Shown: positions 47,801 through 56,266 of the stretch, one piece after another
How the letters are laid out: every line of letters starts with the position of its first letter
How positions within the stretch are numbered: position 1 is the first letter of the stretch
From: Kitasatospora sp. GAS204B
GTDB lineage: Bacteria > Actinomycetota > Actinomycetes > Streptomycetales > Streptomycetaceae
Assembly: GCF_029892155.1 (NCBI RefSeq)
Contig: NZ_JARZAG010000039.1
Coordinates: 1-60,296 of the forward strand
DNA length: 60,296 nt
Direction: 5' to 3'
Position numbers and translations under genes: made by a program
Notes under the pieces: model-generated
The model's input: only the letters and a program-made list of their open reading frames with translations
What the model was told of the DNA's origin: nothing
The model's database searches: none

Positions 47801-48814
47801 CACCCCGTGCACGCCGTCGGCTGAGGCCAGCAGCGAGTCCTGCGGGACGGCCGCGCCGTCCAGGATCACCACCAGGTGCGGCTGGTCCGACTGCGGCCCG
47901 GCGTCGCGGGTGAACCGCTGCCGGCCCGCCAGCTCGTCCTCCAGCAGCAGTTCGAGCTCGCCGAGGCCGGCCGCGATCAGCCGGCGCGAGCCGGCGCCGT
48001 CGTTCTGCTTGCGGTGCTGGTTGTGCGGGAGCCACTTGACCCACTCCCACTCCTCCAGCGAGCCGGGGGCGGCCGCCACCCCGACCACCAGGTCGTCGGG
48101 GGAGTGCAGGGTGGTCAACTGGGCGATCATCGCCCGCACGTTGCCGTACACGCCGTCCGGGTCGCCGCAGACCGTGATGTGGTAGAACGCCCGCAGCGAG
48201 ACCGCCAGCGGCAGTTCCTGCAGGGTGCCGTGCGCCTGGAGGAAGTTGCGCATCGCGTCCGCCGCCAGCGGCTCCAACTCGTCCATCGGCGCGGTCTGCG
48301 GGGCCACCAGAGGCGTGGCCAGCTGCTGCGCGCCGCGACCCAGGCGGATCTGCGCGAAGTCCGGGTCGCTCGGGCGGCGCTCCCAGAGCCGGCGGCCCTC
48401 GGCCACGATCGACCAGAGCTGGTCCGGCTCGGGGTGCAGGTACAGCTGCGCGCCGCGCTGACGCTCGGCGGTGCGCCGGACCTGACGGCGCATCTGCTGC
48501 AGGTACTTCAGGTAGTCGCGCCGCTCGTCGGCCAGGCCCGCACCACCGCCCTTACGGGCCTTCACCACCTGCGCCACACCCATACCGGCGGTGGAACACA
48601 TCATCAGCAGGCCCATGATCTTCATCATCGGCGCGGTGCCGGGCATGAAGAAGAACGCGGCCGAACCGCCCATGCCGAGCAGCGGCAGCATGCTCATCAT
48701 CCAGTCGTTGCCACCCCCTCGGGGCAGCTCGGGCGGGGTGACCAGCTCCACCGGTTCGTCCGGCACCACAGGCGGATACGCCCGGGGCGGACGCTTGACC
48801 GTCACGACACTCAT
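44864..48814 (-). CDS. eccC: Type VII secretion ATPase EccC
   Basis: FtsK/SpoIIIE-family motor of 1316 residues, fused EccCa/EccCb form. Two membrane helices at the N-terminus (about residues 40-80, LLGMGGSAAFFFMPGTAPMM), then three ATPase modules with Walker A at GATGSGKSELLRTL (about 470), GGPRSGKSTMIRTM (about 826) and GESESGKSALLRML (about 1111). The first has a full Walker B (LVLIIDEFSEL); the others are weaker. Module 3 binds the export signals of WXG100 substrates in homologues. ATG 48814 precedes MSVVTVKRPPRAYPP. Divergent from eccD. Confidence 0.96.
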   Translation of the reverse strand: MSVVTVKRPPRAYPPVVPDEPVELVTPPELPRGGGNDWMMSMLPLLGMGGSAAFFFMPGTAPMMKIMGLLMMCSTAGMGVAQVVKARKGGGAGLADERRDYLKYLQQMRRQVRRTAERQRGAQLYLHPEPDQLWSIVAEGRRLWERRPSDPDFAQIRLGRGAQQLATPLVAPQTAPMDELEPLAADAMRNFLQAHGTLQELPLAVSLRAFYHITVCGDPDGVYGNVRAMIAQLTTLHSPDDLVVGVAAAPGSLEEWEWVKWLPHNQHRKQNDGAGSRRLIAAGLGELELLLEDELAGRQRFTRDAGPQSDQPHLVVILDGAAVPQDSLLASADGVHGVTVIEVVPGDLDEPTGHLVVTVGQRELLLESASGASYSGKPDLLSAWQSEALARQLAPYRISAGGDDEPLLSNLDFTDLMGVGDAGSVDVSRTWRPRAQHEKLRVPIGVGANGELVQLDIKEAALEGMGPHGLCVGATGSGKSELLRTLVLGLAMTHSSETLNFVLADFKGGATFAGMADMPHTSAVITNLEGELTLVDRMRDAIEGELNRRQELLRSAGNYANLNEYERARIAGAALDPLPSLVLIIDEFSELLTAKPDFIDMFIQIGRIGRSLGVHLLLASQRLEEGKLRGLDTFLSYRIGLRTFSAAESRAAIGVPDAYHLPPVPGVGYLKFGTDVMDRFKAAYVSGPYRAPGQQRSSGRISTVQPMLFTAAEVAITEPVVMEVEPEPEQLDDALVDTVLDVIVQRMVGQGPPAHQVWLPPLDEAPSMDQLMPPLQATPERGLTSPEFGALGRLVVPVGIVDRPRDQRRDVLYQDYSGAAGHGLVVGGPRSGKSTMIRTMVTGFALTHTPVEAQFYLLDFGGGGFQSLQDLPHVGGVAGRLDVDKVRRMVSEVHGVLNRREELFRATGIDSITTYRTRRAAGQLPDEQFGDVFLMVDGWLTLRQEFEVLEPVITDIVARGLGYGVHVILTAARYAEVRPALKDALQNRTELRLGDPMESEIDRKVAQNVPVGAAGRGLTGAKLHFLSGLPRLDGSSAVDDLVTGVAGLVEAVDAAWSGPRAPQVRMLPAVLDGQSLPKGFEQPERGVAFGVDEVEMAPIFVNFETDPLFIVFGESESGKSALLRMLIKQITERYTPDQAGIVIGDYRRALLGTVPPEYLVEYAAAQPAMTAIVDMLRGACARRLPGPDVTAEQLRNRSWYSGKDMFVIVDDYELVATSSGNPMSPLAEFLPFARDIGLRVIIARSSGGAARSLFEPVMQRMRELGGQGVLLSGNKDEGVLLGTVKPQPLPPGRGLFVSRRITSGQMVQTGWLPQQQ

Positions 48815-49117
48815 TTACTTCCGCACCAGCCCTCACGCGACTCGTCAGGCCCCGGAGGAGGCGCCCCTGTGACTGCCCTGCCCCCGCCGCGGACCGCAGG
48901 CGACACCGCGGCGATCCAACCCGCCCCCGGTACTGCGCCCTGCGCAGGGGCCGATCCTACCGAGCCCCGTCACGCGGTGAGAGGGCGCGTGCACACCTAC
49001 CCGTCGCACACGCAGGCCGGGCGGACGATAGGGTGACGCAGCGCCAACTCCGGTGGACGCGGCGCACGGGCGGCGCGAAGCGTGTCGACCGGGACAAGCG
49101 AGCAAGGGGGAGCACCG
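48815..49117. promoter_or_regulatory. Divergent promoter region of eccC and eccD
   Basis: 303 bp. Visible elements are a TAGGAT -10-like box for eccC on the minus strand (48954-48959), a TAGGGT box for eccD (49029-49034) and a 12-bp palindrome CCCTGCGCAGGG (48938-48949) between them. The -35 elements are weak. No gene is evident. Confidence 0.4.
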
Positions 49118-50575
49118 GTGAGTTCGAACGCAGCGACCGGATTCTGTCGGGTCACCGTGGTGGCACCGGACAGCCGGATCGATGTGGCCCTGCCGGAGGA
49201 CGTGCCGCTCGCGGACGTCTATCCCGAGGTGCTGCGGCTCTCCGGCCAGACTCAGGCGGAGGGCGCCGCGACCGGCTTCCATCTGGTCCGCCGGGACGGC
49301 ACCGTGCTGGACAGCGGCCTGCCGCTGAACGCCCAGCAGGTGCGCGACGGCGACCTGTTGAGCCTGCGTCCGTTCGCCGAGTCGCTGCCGCCGGCCGTCT
49401 ACGACGACGTCGCCGACGCGATCGCCAGCGCGGTCGAGGCCGACCGGCGGTTCTGGAGCCCGGACCTGATGCGGGCCTTCGGCCTGATCGGCGCGGGCCT
49501 GCTGATCGTGCTGCTCGGCTTCGCGCTCTGGTTCTCCGACCTGACCCACAACATGCACGGCCTGCCCGGCGTGCTCTGCGGCGTCACCGCCCTGGTGCTG
49601 GTCGCCTTCGCCGGCGTGCGGGCCCGGGTCTACCGGGACGACGTCGCCGCCCTCACCCTGGGCATCGGCGCCCTGCCGCACGCGCTGATCGCCGGCACCG
49701 GCATCCTCGGCGTCGCGCACAAGTACGACGGCCCGGGTCGGCTGCAGTTCCTGGTCGGCTGCGCCACCATGCTGGTGGTCGCGGTGCTGCTGGTCGGTCT
49801 GCTGCCGGAGAAGGACTCGGTCTTCGTGGCCGCCGCCGTGCTCGCGGCGGGCGGCACCCTGGCCACCTTCGCCGCCGTGCTGATGCCGGGCACCCCGGCC
49901 AACCACATCGCCGCGGTGGCCGGCGTCGCCGCGCTCGCCGCGATCGGCTTCCTGCCGGCCCTCTCGGCCCGCTTCGCCCGCCTCCCGGTCGGCTTCAGCG
50001 CCCCCGGCCAGACCCGCACCCGCGGCAGCCGGGCGATGGAGGAGAGCAGCCGGGCCGAGGCCCTGCAGTACGAGCGGATCGCCCACCAGGCCCGGCGCGG
50101 CCACGAGGTGCTGGTCGGCCTGGTCGGCGGCTGCGCCGCGGTGATCGTGGGCGCCTGCACCGTGCTGGGCTTCACCGACCAGATGTTCCCGCAGCTGCTC
50201 GCGCTGGCCCTGGGCATCGCGACGATGCTGCGGGCCCGGCTGTTCCGCTACACCGCGCAGGTCTTCAGCCTGACCGTGGCCGGCCTGCTGGGCCTGGGCC
50301 TGCTGATCCTGGGCCTGTCGCTGCACACCCCGCTGTTCATCATCAAGGCCACCAGCACGACCGCCGTCGACCTGCGCACCCTCTGGCTGGGCGGCTCGAT
50401 CGCGCTCGGCGCCACGCTGCTGGTCGCGATCGCCCTGGTGGTGCCGCGGCTGGGCGTGTCACCCTTCTGGGGCCGGATCCTGGACATGGTGGACAGCCTG
50501 CTGATGATGGCGCTGGTCCCGCTGTCACTCGCGGTGCTGAACGTCTACGCGCTGGTCCGCGGCGCCACCGGTTGA
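49118..50575 (+). CDS. eccD: Type VII secretion membrane protein EccD
   Basis: Pore-candidate membrane protein of 485 residues. N-terminal ubiquitin-like (YukD) domain of about 95 residues (FCRVTVVAPDSRIDVALPED, RRDGTVLDSGLPLNAQQV, GDLLSLRP), then about eleven predicted helices beginning AFGLIGAGLLIVLLGFALWF. Two copies of this protein line the ESX channel in mycobacterial structures. GTG 49118 lies just after AGGGGGAGCACC. Ends 105 bp before rpsO. Confidence 0.94.
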   Translation: MSSNAATGFCRVTVVAPDSRIDVALPEDVPLADVYPEVLRLSGQTQAEGAATGFHLVRRDGTVLDSGLPLNAQQVRDGDLLSLRPFAESLPPAVYDDVADAIASAVEADRRFWSPDLMRAFGLIGAGLLIVLLGFALWFSDLTHNMHGLPGVLCGVTALVLVAFAGVRARVYRDDVAALTLGIGALPHALIAGTGILGVAHKYDGPGRLQFLVGCATMLVVAVLLVGLLPEKDSVFVAAAVLAAGGTLATFAAVLMPGTPANHIAAVAGVAALAAIGFLPALSARFARLPVGFSAPGQTRTRGSRAMEESSRAEALQYERIAHQARRGHEVLVGLVGGCAAVIVGACTVLGFTDQMFPQLLALALGIATMLRARLFRYTAQVFSLTVAGLLGLGLLILGLSLHTPLFIIKATSTTAVDLRTLWLGGSIALGATLLVAIALVVPRLGVSPFWGRILDMVDSLLMMALVPLSLAVLNVYALVRGATG

Positions 50576-50680
50576 CACCGGCGCTGAGGGCTGCGCGGCT
50601 GCTGGTACCCTTGGGCTTCCGAGTCTCAGAAGATCCTGTGCCACATACCGGGATCGCTCGGTCATCCCAGAGGAGTTGCA

Positions 50681-50971
50681 GTGGCTCTCGCCCCTGACGT
50701 CAAGAAGCAGATCTTCGCCGAGTACGGCCAGAAGGAGGGCGACACCGGCTCCCCCGAGGTCCAGGTGGCCATGCTCTCCCGCCGTATCTCGGACCTGACC
50801 GAGCACCTCAAGTTCCACAAGCACGACCACCACAGCCGTCGTGGCCTGCTGATCCTGGTCGGCCAGCGTCGCCGGCTGCTGCAGTACCTGGCCAAGAAGG
50901 ACATCGAGCGCTTCCGTACGCTCGTCGACCGTCTGGGCATCCGCCGCGGTGCCGCCGGCGGCGCCCGCTAA
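50681..50971 (+). CDS. rpsO: 30S ribosomal protein S15
   Basis: 96-residue ribosomal protein that binds 16S rRNA helix 22 early in assembly. Conserved KKQIFAEYGQKEGDTGSPEVQVA, LTEHLKFHKHDHHSRRGL and VGQRRRLLQYLAKKD. GTG start at 50681 with AGGAG nine bases before. As in other bacteria it precedes pnp; a strong hairpin at 50983 separates the two and PNPase often acts on the joint transcript. Confidence 0.98.
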   Translation: MALAPDVKKQIFAEYGQKEGDTGSPEVQVAMLSRRISDLTEHLKFHKHDHHSRRGLLILVGQRRRLLQYLAKKDIERFRTLVDRLGIRRGAAGGAR

Positions 50972-50982
50972 GACCGCCGCCC

Positions 50983-51013
50983 GGGGCGGCTCCCCACCAA
51001 GGGGAGCCGCCCC
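50983..51013 (+). terminator. Hairpin after rpsO
   Basis: Perfect 13-bp stem (50983-50995 with 51001-51013), ACCAA loop, 11 bases after the stop. Probably terminator and RNase III processing site in the rpsO-pnp gap. Confidence 0.8.
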
Positions 51014-51138
51014 TCGCGCGTACCGGCCGCAGAATTTCCGGGCCGCCTCCCGAGGCGGCCGAGATTCGCACCGTAGGGTTGTGGGCATGCCCGGTGATGG
51101 CACCGCCTGGTGCTTCACCCGAGCGACACAACCCCCTT

Positions 51139-51171
51139 GCGGGCCGCAGGCTTCAAACGGAAGCCGCCCGC
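51139..51171 (+). promoter_or_regulatory. Bulged hairpin in the pnp leader
   Basis: GCGGGC (51139-51144) pairs with GCCCGC (51166-51171) and GGCTTC (51149-51154) with GAAGCC (51160-51165), with a CGCA bulge on the 5' side and an AAACG loop. Candidate RNase III/PNPase autoregulatory element. Confidence 0.5.
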
Positions 51172-51379
51172 ATCCAGGAGAGCGTCCAGACGCCCGCCGC
51201 CGAAAGGCCTGGCCGCCGAGAGGCGCCGGTCCTCGGTAGTGGCCGCCGGGAGTCCCGCGCAAACGCAGCGGGAGAGCCCGGGGGCTTCGATCGAAGACCG
51301 GCCCGGCAGGTCAGGGCCACACCGGCAGGCAAGCGCGGGGGCGCTCTCCAGGAGACGTACGAAAGAGGAGATCTTCCAG

Positions 51380-53590
51380 GTGGAAGAGAACGTGTTCTAT
51401 GCCGAGGCCGTGATCGACAACGGTTCCTTCGGTACCCGTACCATCCGCTTCGAGACCGGCCGCCTGGCCCGTCAGGCCGCCGGCTCCGCCGTGGCCTACC
51501 TGGACGACGACACCATGGTGCTGTCGGCCACCAGCGCCTCCAAGCAGCCGAAGGAGCACTTCGACTTCTTCCCGCTGACGGTGGACGTCGAGGAGCGGAT
51601 GTACGCCGCGGGCCGGATCCCCGGCTCGTTCTTCCGTCGTGAGGGCCGTCCCTCCGAGGACGCCATCCTGACCTGCCGCCTGATCGACCGCCCGCTGCGC
51701 CCGTCCTTCGTCAAGGGCCTGCGCAACGAGGTCCAGGTCGTCGTCACGGTGATGGCGCTCAACCCCGACCACCTGTACGACGTGGTCGCGATCAACGCCG
51801 CCTCCGCCTCCACCCAGCTGGCCGGCCTGCCGTTCTCCGGCCCGATCGGCGGCGTCCGCGTCGCGCTGATCAACGGCCAGTGGGTGGCGTTCCCGACCCA
51901 CAGCGAGCTCGAGGACGCCGTCTTCGACATGGTCGTGGCCGGCCGGGTGCTGGCCGACGGCGACGTCGCGATCATGATGGTCGAGGCCGAGGCCACCGAC
52001 AAGACCATCAAGCTGGTCGCGGGCGGCGCCGAGGCGCCCTCCGAGGAGGTCGTCGCCGGCGGTCTGGACGCCGCCAAGCCGTTCATCAAGGTGCTCTGCG
52101 AGGCGCAGTCCCGGCTGGCCGCCCAGGCCGCCAAGCCGACCGGCGAGTTCCCGGTCTTCCTGGACTACCAGGACGACGTGCTGGCCGCGCTGACCGCCGC
52201 CGTCAAGGACGAGCTGGCCAAGGCGCTGACCATCGCCGGCAAGCAGGAGCGCCAGAACGAGCTGGACCGGGTCAAGGCGGTTGCCGCCGAGAAGCTGCTC
52301 CCGGAGTTCGAGGGCCGCGAGAAGGAGATCAGCGCCGCCTACAACGCGCTGACCAAGAAGATCGTCCGCGAGCGCGTCATCAAGGACAAGATCCGGATCG
52401 ACGGCCGCGGCGTCACCGACATCCGCACCCTGGCCGCCGAGGTCGAGGCGATCCCGCGGGTGCACGGCTCGGCCCTGTTCGAGCGTGGCGAGACCCAGAT
52501 CCTGGGCGTCACCACCCTCAACATGCTCCGCATGGAGCAGCAGCTCGACACGCTCTCCCCGGAGACGCGTCGCCGCTACATGCACAACTACAACTTCCCG
52601 CCGTACTCGGTCGGCGAGACCGGCCGGGTGGGTTCGCCCAAGCGCCGCGAGATCGGCCACGGTGCGCTGGCCGAGCGTGCGCTGATCCCGGTGCTGCCGA
52701 CCCGCGAGGAGTTCCCCTACGCGATCCGCCAGGTCTCCGAGGCGCTGGGCTCCAACGGCTCCACCTCGATGGGCTCGGTCTGCGCCTCCACCATGTCGCT
52801 GCTGAACGCCGGTGTGCCGCTGAAGGCCGCCGTCGCCGGTATCGCGATGGGCCTGATCTCGCAGGACATCGACGGTGAGACGCACTACGTCGCGCTGACC
52901 GACATCCTGGGTGCCGAGGACGCGTACGGCGACATGGACTTCAAGGTCGCCGGTACCCGCAACTTCATCACCGCCCTGCAGCTGGACACCAAGCTCAACG
53001 GCATCCCGGCCTCGGTGCTGGCCGCCGCGCTGAAGCAGGCCAAGGACGCGCGTCTGCACATCCTGGACGTGATGAACGAGGCGATCGACACTCCGGACGA
53101 GATGTCGCCGAACGCGCCGCGCATCATCACCATCAAGATCCCGGTGGACAAGATCGGTGAGGTCATCGGCCCGAAGGGCAAGATGATCAACCAGATCCAG
53201 GAGGACACCGGCGCGGACATCACCATCGAGGACGACGGCACCATCTACATCGGTGCGGTCGACGGTCCCTCGGCGGAGGCTGCCCGTACGACGATCAACC
53301 AGATCGCCAACCCGACCATGCCGGAGGTCGGCGAGCGCTACCTGGGCACCGTGGTGAAGACCACGACGTTCGGCGCGTTCGTCTCGCTCATGCCGGGCAA
53401 GGACGGCCTGCTGCACATCTCGCAGATCCGCAAGCTCGCCGGTGGCAAGCGCGTGGAGAACGTCGAGGACGTGCTCGCCGTCGGCGCCAAGGTGCAGGTC
53501 GAGATCGCCGAGATCGACCCGCGCGGCAAGCTCTCGCTGATCCCGGTCGTCGAGGACGAGGAGGGCGGCGAGACCGCCGCCGCCGAGTGA
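51380..53590 (+). CDS. pnp: Polyribonucleotide nucleotidyltransferase
   Basis: 3'-5' phosphorolytic exoribonuclease and RNA polymerising enzyme, 736 residues. Two RNase PH domains: first with GRLARQAAGSAVAYLDDDTM and FFRREGRPSEDAILTCRLID, second with GSALFERGETQILGVTT, GSPKRREIGHGALAERALIP and the SNGSTSMGSVCASTMSLL active-site region. Then KH (IPVDKIGEVIGPKGKMINQI) and S1 (VVKTTTFGAFVSLMPGKDGL) domains. GTG 51380 was chosen (GAGGAG eight bases upstream); the longer reading from 51110 crosses the leader hairpins and is unlikely. Actinobacterial PNPase may also make guanosine pentaphosphate. Confidence 0.97.
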   Translation: MEENVFYAEAVIDNGSFGTRTIRFETGRLARQAAGSAVAYLDDDTMVLSATSASKQPKEHFDFFPLTVDVEERMYAAGRIPGSFFRREGRPSEDAILTCRLIDRPLRPSFVKGLRNEVQVVVTVMALNPDHLYDVVAINAASASTQLAGLPFSGPIGGVRVALINGQWVAFPTHSELEDAVFDMVVAGRVLADGDVAIMMVEAEATDKTIKLVAGGAEAPSEEVVAGGLDAAKPFIKVLCEAQSRLAAQAAKPTGEFPVFLDYQDDVLAALTAAVKDELAKALTIAGKQERQNELDRVKAVAAEKLLPEFEGREKEISAAYNALTKKIVRERVIKDKIRIDGRGVTDIRTLAAEVEAIPRVHGSALFERGETQILGVTTLNMLRMEQQLDTLSPETRRRYMHNYNFPPYSVGETGRVGSPKRREIGHGALAERALIPVLPTREEFPYAIRQVSEALGSNGSTSMGSVCASTMSLLNAGVPLKAAVAGIAMGLISQDIDGETHYVALTDILGAEDAYGDMDFKVAGTRNFITALQLDTKLNGIPASVLAAALKQAKDARLHILDVMNEAIDTPDEMSPNAPRIITIKIPVDKIGEVIGPKGKMINQIQEDTGADITIEDDGTIYIGAVDGPSAEAARTTINQIANPTMPEVGERYLGTVVKTTTFGAFVSLMPGKDGLLHISQIRKLAGGKRVENVEDVLAVGAKVQVEIAEIDPRGKLSLIPVVEDEEGGETAAAE

Positions 53591-53612
53591 TCACCGGTCA
53601 CTAGCTGGACCC

Positions 53613-53645
53613 GCGGCCCGTACGCCCTCGCGGCGTACGGGCCGC
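53613..53645 (+). terminator. Terminator after pnp
   Basis: Perfect 14-bp stem (53613-53626 with 53632-53645), CTCGC loop, 22 bp after the pnp stop and 37 bp before the next gene. Confidence 0.75.
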
Positions 53646-53681
53646 ACCCTGTTGTTCTCCTGAGTGAAAGAAGGACGGCCC

Positions 53682-55031
53682 GTGGCCCAGGCTTCGGCGG
53701 CCAAGCAGCGCCCCGGCACCACCCGCACCCTGCTCAAGGGCGTGGACGGCGCCGGCGTGGTGCGTCGCACCGTGCTCCCCGGCGGCCTGCGGGTCGTCAC
53801 CGAGACCCTGCCGACGGTCCGCTCGGCGACCTTCGGCATCTGGGTCGGCGTCGGCTCCCGGGACGAGACGCCGGTGCTGAACGGCGCCACCCACTACCTG
53901 GAGCACCTGCTCTTCAAGGGCACCGAGCGGCGCAGCGCGCTGGAGATCTCGGCCGCGCTGGACGCGGTGGGCGGTGAGATGAACGCCTTCACCGCCAAGG
54001 AGAACACCTGCTACTACGCGCGGGTGCTGGACACCGACCTGCCGCTGGCCATCGACGTGGTCTGCGACATGCTCACCGGCTCGCTGATCCGCCCCGAGGA
54101 CGTGGAGGCCGAGCGCGGCGTCATCCTCGAGGAGATGGCGATGGCCGAGGACGACCCGGGCGACGTGGTGCACGACCTGTTCGCCAAGGTGATCTACGGC
54201 GACGCCCCGCTGGGCCGCCCGATCCTCGGCACCCAGGAGACCGTCAAGGGGCTGACCCGCGACCAGATCGCCGGCTTCTTCAAGCGCCGCTACAAGCCCG
54301 AGCAGCTGGTGGTCGCGGCGGCCGGCAACCTCGACCACCGCGTGGTGGTCAAGCAGGTCGAGGAGGCCTTCGCCGGCCTGCTCGCCAAGTCCGACGCGGC
54401 CCCCGCCGAGGCCCGCCGCGGCCTGCGCGCGGTGCGCACCGCGGGCCGCCTGGAGGTGCTGAACCGCTCCACCGAGCAGGCCCACCTGGTGCTCGGCGTG
54501 CCCGGACTGCCCCGGCACGACGAGCGGCGCTGGGCGCTCGGGGTGCTGAACGCCGCGCTCGGCGGCGGGATGAGCTCGCGGCTCTTCCAGGAGGTGCGGG
54601 AGAAGCGCGGCCTGGCCTACTCCGTCTACTCCTACTCCTCCTCCTACGCCGACAGCGGCCTGTTCGGCATCTACGCCGGCTGCCAGCCCAAGCGGGTCGA
54701 GGAGGTGCTGCGGATCTGCCGCGAGGAGCTCGACAAGGTGATCGCCGAGGGCATCACCGAGGAGGAGCTGAGCCGCGCGATCGGCCAGATCTCCGGCTCC
54801 ACCGTGCTCGGCATGGAGGACACCGGCTCGCTGATGAACCGGATCGGCAAGGCCGAACTCGCTTACGGCCACCACCTCTCGGTGGACGAGATGCTGGCGA
54901 AGATCGCCGGCGTCACGCTGGACGACGTCCAGGCGGTGGCCCGCGAGGTGCTCGGCGCCCACCGGCCCTCGCTGGCCCTGATCGGGCCGATCACCGACAA
55001 GCGGGCGGCCAAGCTCGCGGAGCTCTTCTAA
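53682..55031 (+). CDS. M16-family zinc peptidase
   Basis: Insulinase/processing-peptidase-type protein of 449 residues. The inverted zinc motif HYLEHLLFKGT (His-x-x-Glu-His) and the distal Glu region (VILEEMAMAEDDP) are intact in the N-terminal M16 domain. The C-terminal M16 half retains the GGGMSSRLFQEVREKRGLAYSVYSY signature. GTG 53682 is behind AAGGACGG; GTG 53664 is an alternative. A gene of this kind is found immediately after pnp throughout actinobacteria. Substrate unknown. Confidence 0.92.
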   Translation: MAQASAAKQRPGTTRTLLKGVDGAGVVRRTVLPGGLRVVTETLPTVRSATFGIWVGVGSRDETPVLNGATHYLEHLLFKGTERRSALEISAALDAVGGEMNAFTAKENTCYYARVLDTDLPLAIDVVCDMLTGSLIRPEDVEAERGVILEEMAMAEDDPGDVVHDLFAKVIYGDAPLGRPILGTQETVKGLTRDQIAGFFKRRYKPEQLVVAAAGNLDHRVVVKQVEEAFAGLLAKSDAAPAEARRGLRAVRTAGRLEVLNRSTEQAHLVLGVPGLPRHDERRWALGVLNAALGGGMSSRLFQEVREKRGLAYSVYSYSSSYADSGLFGIYAGCQPKRVEEVLRICREELDKVIAEGITEEELSRAIGQISGSTVLGMEDTGSLMNRIGKAELAYGHHLSVDEMLAKIAGVTLDDVQAVAREVLGAHRPSLALIGPITDKRAAKLAELF

Positions 55032-55062
55032 CCGTCGCTGCCTGGCCTGAAAGGACACCCCC

Positions 55063-55809
55063 ATGACTCTCCGAGTGGCCGTCATCGGCGCCACCGGGCG
55101 GATCGGCTCCGAGGCGGTCAAGGCCGTCGAGGCCGCCGCGGACCTGGAACTGGTCGCCACCCTCGGCCGGGACACCGAGCTGAAGACCCTGGTCGAGTCC
55201 GGCGCCCAGGTCGCCGTCGAACTGACCCACCCCGACGCGGTGATGCGCAACCTGGACTTCTGCCTGCACAACGGCATCCACGTGGTCACCGGCACCACCG
55301 GCTGGGACGAGGCCAGGCTCGCCGAGGTCGACCACTGGCTGGCCGCCAACCCCGAGCTCGGCCTGCTGATCGCGCCCAACTTCTCGATCGGCGCGGTGCT
55401 CAGCATGCGGTTCGCCCAGCAGGCGGCCCGCTACTTCGAGTCGGTCGAGGTGGTCGAGCTGCACCACGACCGCAAGGCCGACGCCCCCTCCGGCACCGCC
55501 ACCCGCACCGCCCAGCTGATCGCCGCCGCCCGCGACGCGGCCGGCCTGCCCCGCCAGTCGGACCCGACGACGCACGGCCTGCCCGGCGCGCGCGGCGCCG
55601 ACGTGGACGGGGTGCCGGTGCACGCGGTGCGGATGCGCGGCCTGCTGGCCCACCAGGAGGTGCTCCTCGGCGACACCGGCGAGACCCTGACGATCCGTCA
55701 CGACTCGCTGCACCACAGCTGCTTCATGCCGGGCATCCTGCTCGGCGTGCGCCGGGTGGTGGACACGCCGGGGCTGACCTTCGGCCTCGAACACTTCCTC
55801 GACCTGTGA
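55063..55809 (+). CDS. dapB: 4-hydroxy-tetrahydrodipicolinate reductase
   Basis: NAD(P)H-dependent enzyme of lysine / diaminopimelate synthesis, 248 residues. N-terminal Rossmann motif VAVIGATGRIGSEAVKAVE, cofactor-domain TGTTGWD, and the substrate-binding ELHHDRKADAPSGTA motif, all typical. Preceded by GAAAGGACA. Thirty-one bp after the M16 peptidase gene, probably same transcript. dapA, which makes its substrate, is 1.4 kb downstream. Confidence 0.97.
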   Translation: MTLRVAVIGATGRIGSEAVKAVEAAADLELVATLGRDTELKTLVESGAQVAVELTHPDAVMRNLDFCLHNGIHVVTGTTGWDEARLAEVDHWLAANPELGLLIAPNFSIGAVLSMRFAQQAARYFESVEVVELHHDRKADAPSGTATRTAQLIAAARDAAGLPRQSDPTTHGLPGARGADVDGVPVHAVRMRGLLAHQEVLLGDTGETLTIRHDSLHHSCFMPGILLGVRRVVDTPGLTFGLEHFLDL

Positions 55810-55825
55810 GCCGGGTGAGCACCAG

Positions 55826-56266
55826 ATGAGTTCCCGCACCGGCTTCTTCATCCTCGCCGCGACCCTCTTCTTCGTCGCCCTGGTCTGCATGGCCGAGGGA
55901 GTCCAGCTGATCGCCACCGGCAAGCCGTTCGGCATCGGCATCGGCGTCTGCGCTTTCATCATCCCGGGCATCGGGGTCTGGTTCCTGCGCCAGACCATCC
56001 GCTTCGGCCGCACCACCGAGGCGATGTCCCGCGAGCTGGCGGCCGAGGGCGGGCTGCCGGTGGACGAGCTGCGCCGCACCTCGGGCGGCCGGATCGACCG
56101 CGACTCGGCCGACGAGATCTTCGCCAAGCGGCAGGCCGAGGCGGAGGCCGAACCGGCGGACTGGCGGGTCTGGTTCCGGCTGGCCGTCGCCTACGCTGAC
56201 GCCGGCGACACCCCGCGGGCCCGCAAGACCATGCACCACGCGATCAAGTTGAGGAGCAACCCGTGA
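55826..56266 (+). CDS. Small membrane protein, unknown function
   Basis: 146-residue protein with two N-terminal helices (FFILAATLFFVALVCMAEGV and FGIGIGVCAFIIPGIGVWFL) and a charged C-terminal tail of about 85 residues. The end (DWRVWFRLAVAYADAGDTPRARKTMHHAIKL) resembles a TPR unit. Starts 17 bp after dapB and its TGA overlaps the GTG of thyX, so it is translationally coupled to thyX. I do not recognise a characterised family. Confidence 0.85.
   Translation: MSSRTGFFILAATLFFVALVCMAEGVQLIATGKPFGIGIGVCAFIIPGIGVWFLRQTIRFGRTTEAMSRELAAEGGLPVDELRRTSGGRIDRDSADEIFAKRQAEAEAEPADWRVWFRLAVAYADAGDTPRARKTMHHAIKLRSNP

Larger units (their letters stand above)
50972..51379. other. rpsO-pnp intergenic leader
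   Basis: 408 bp, long for this operon. It carries three hairpins (50983-51013, 51041-51060, 51139-51171) and then the pnp ribosome-binding site (GAGGAG, 51366-51371). No gene is evident. Confidence 0.8.

Noticed and set aside
50572..50611. TTGACA at the eccD stop as -35 of rpsO with TACCCT as -10
   Set aside because: Spacer of 28 bp is too long; the TTGACA arises from the stop codon context.
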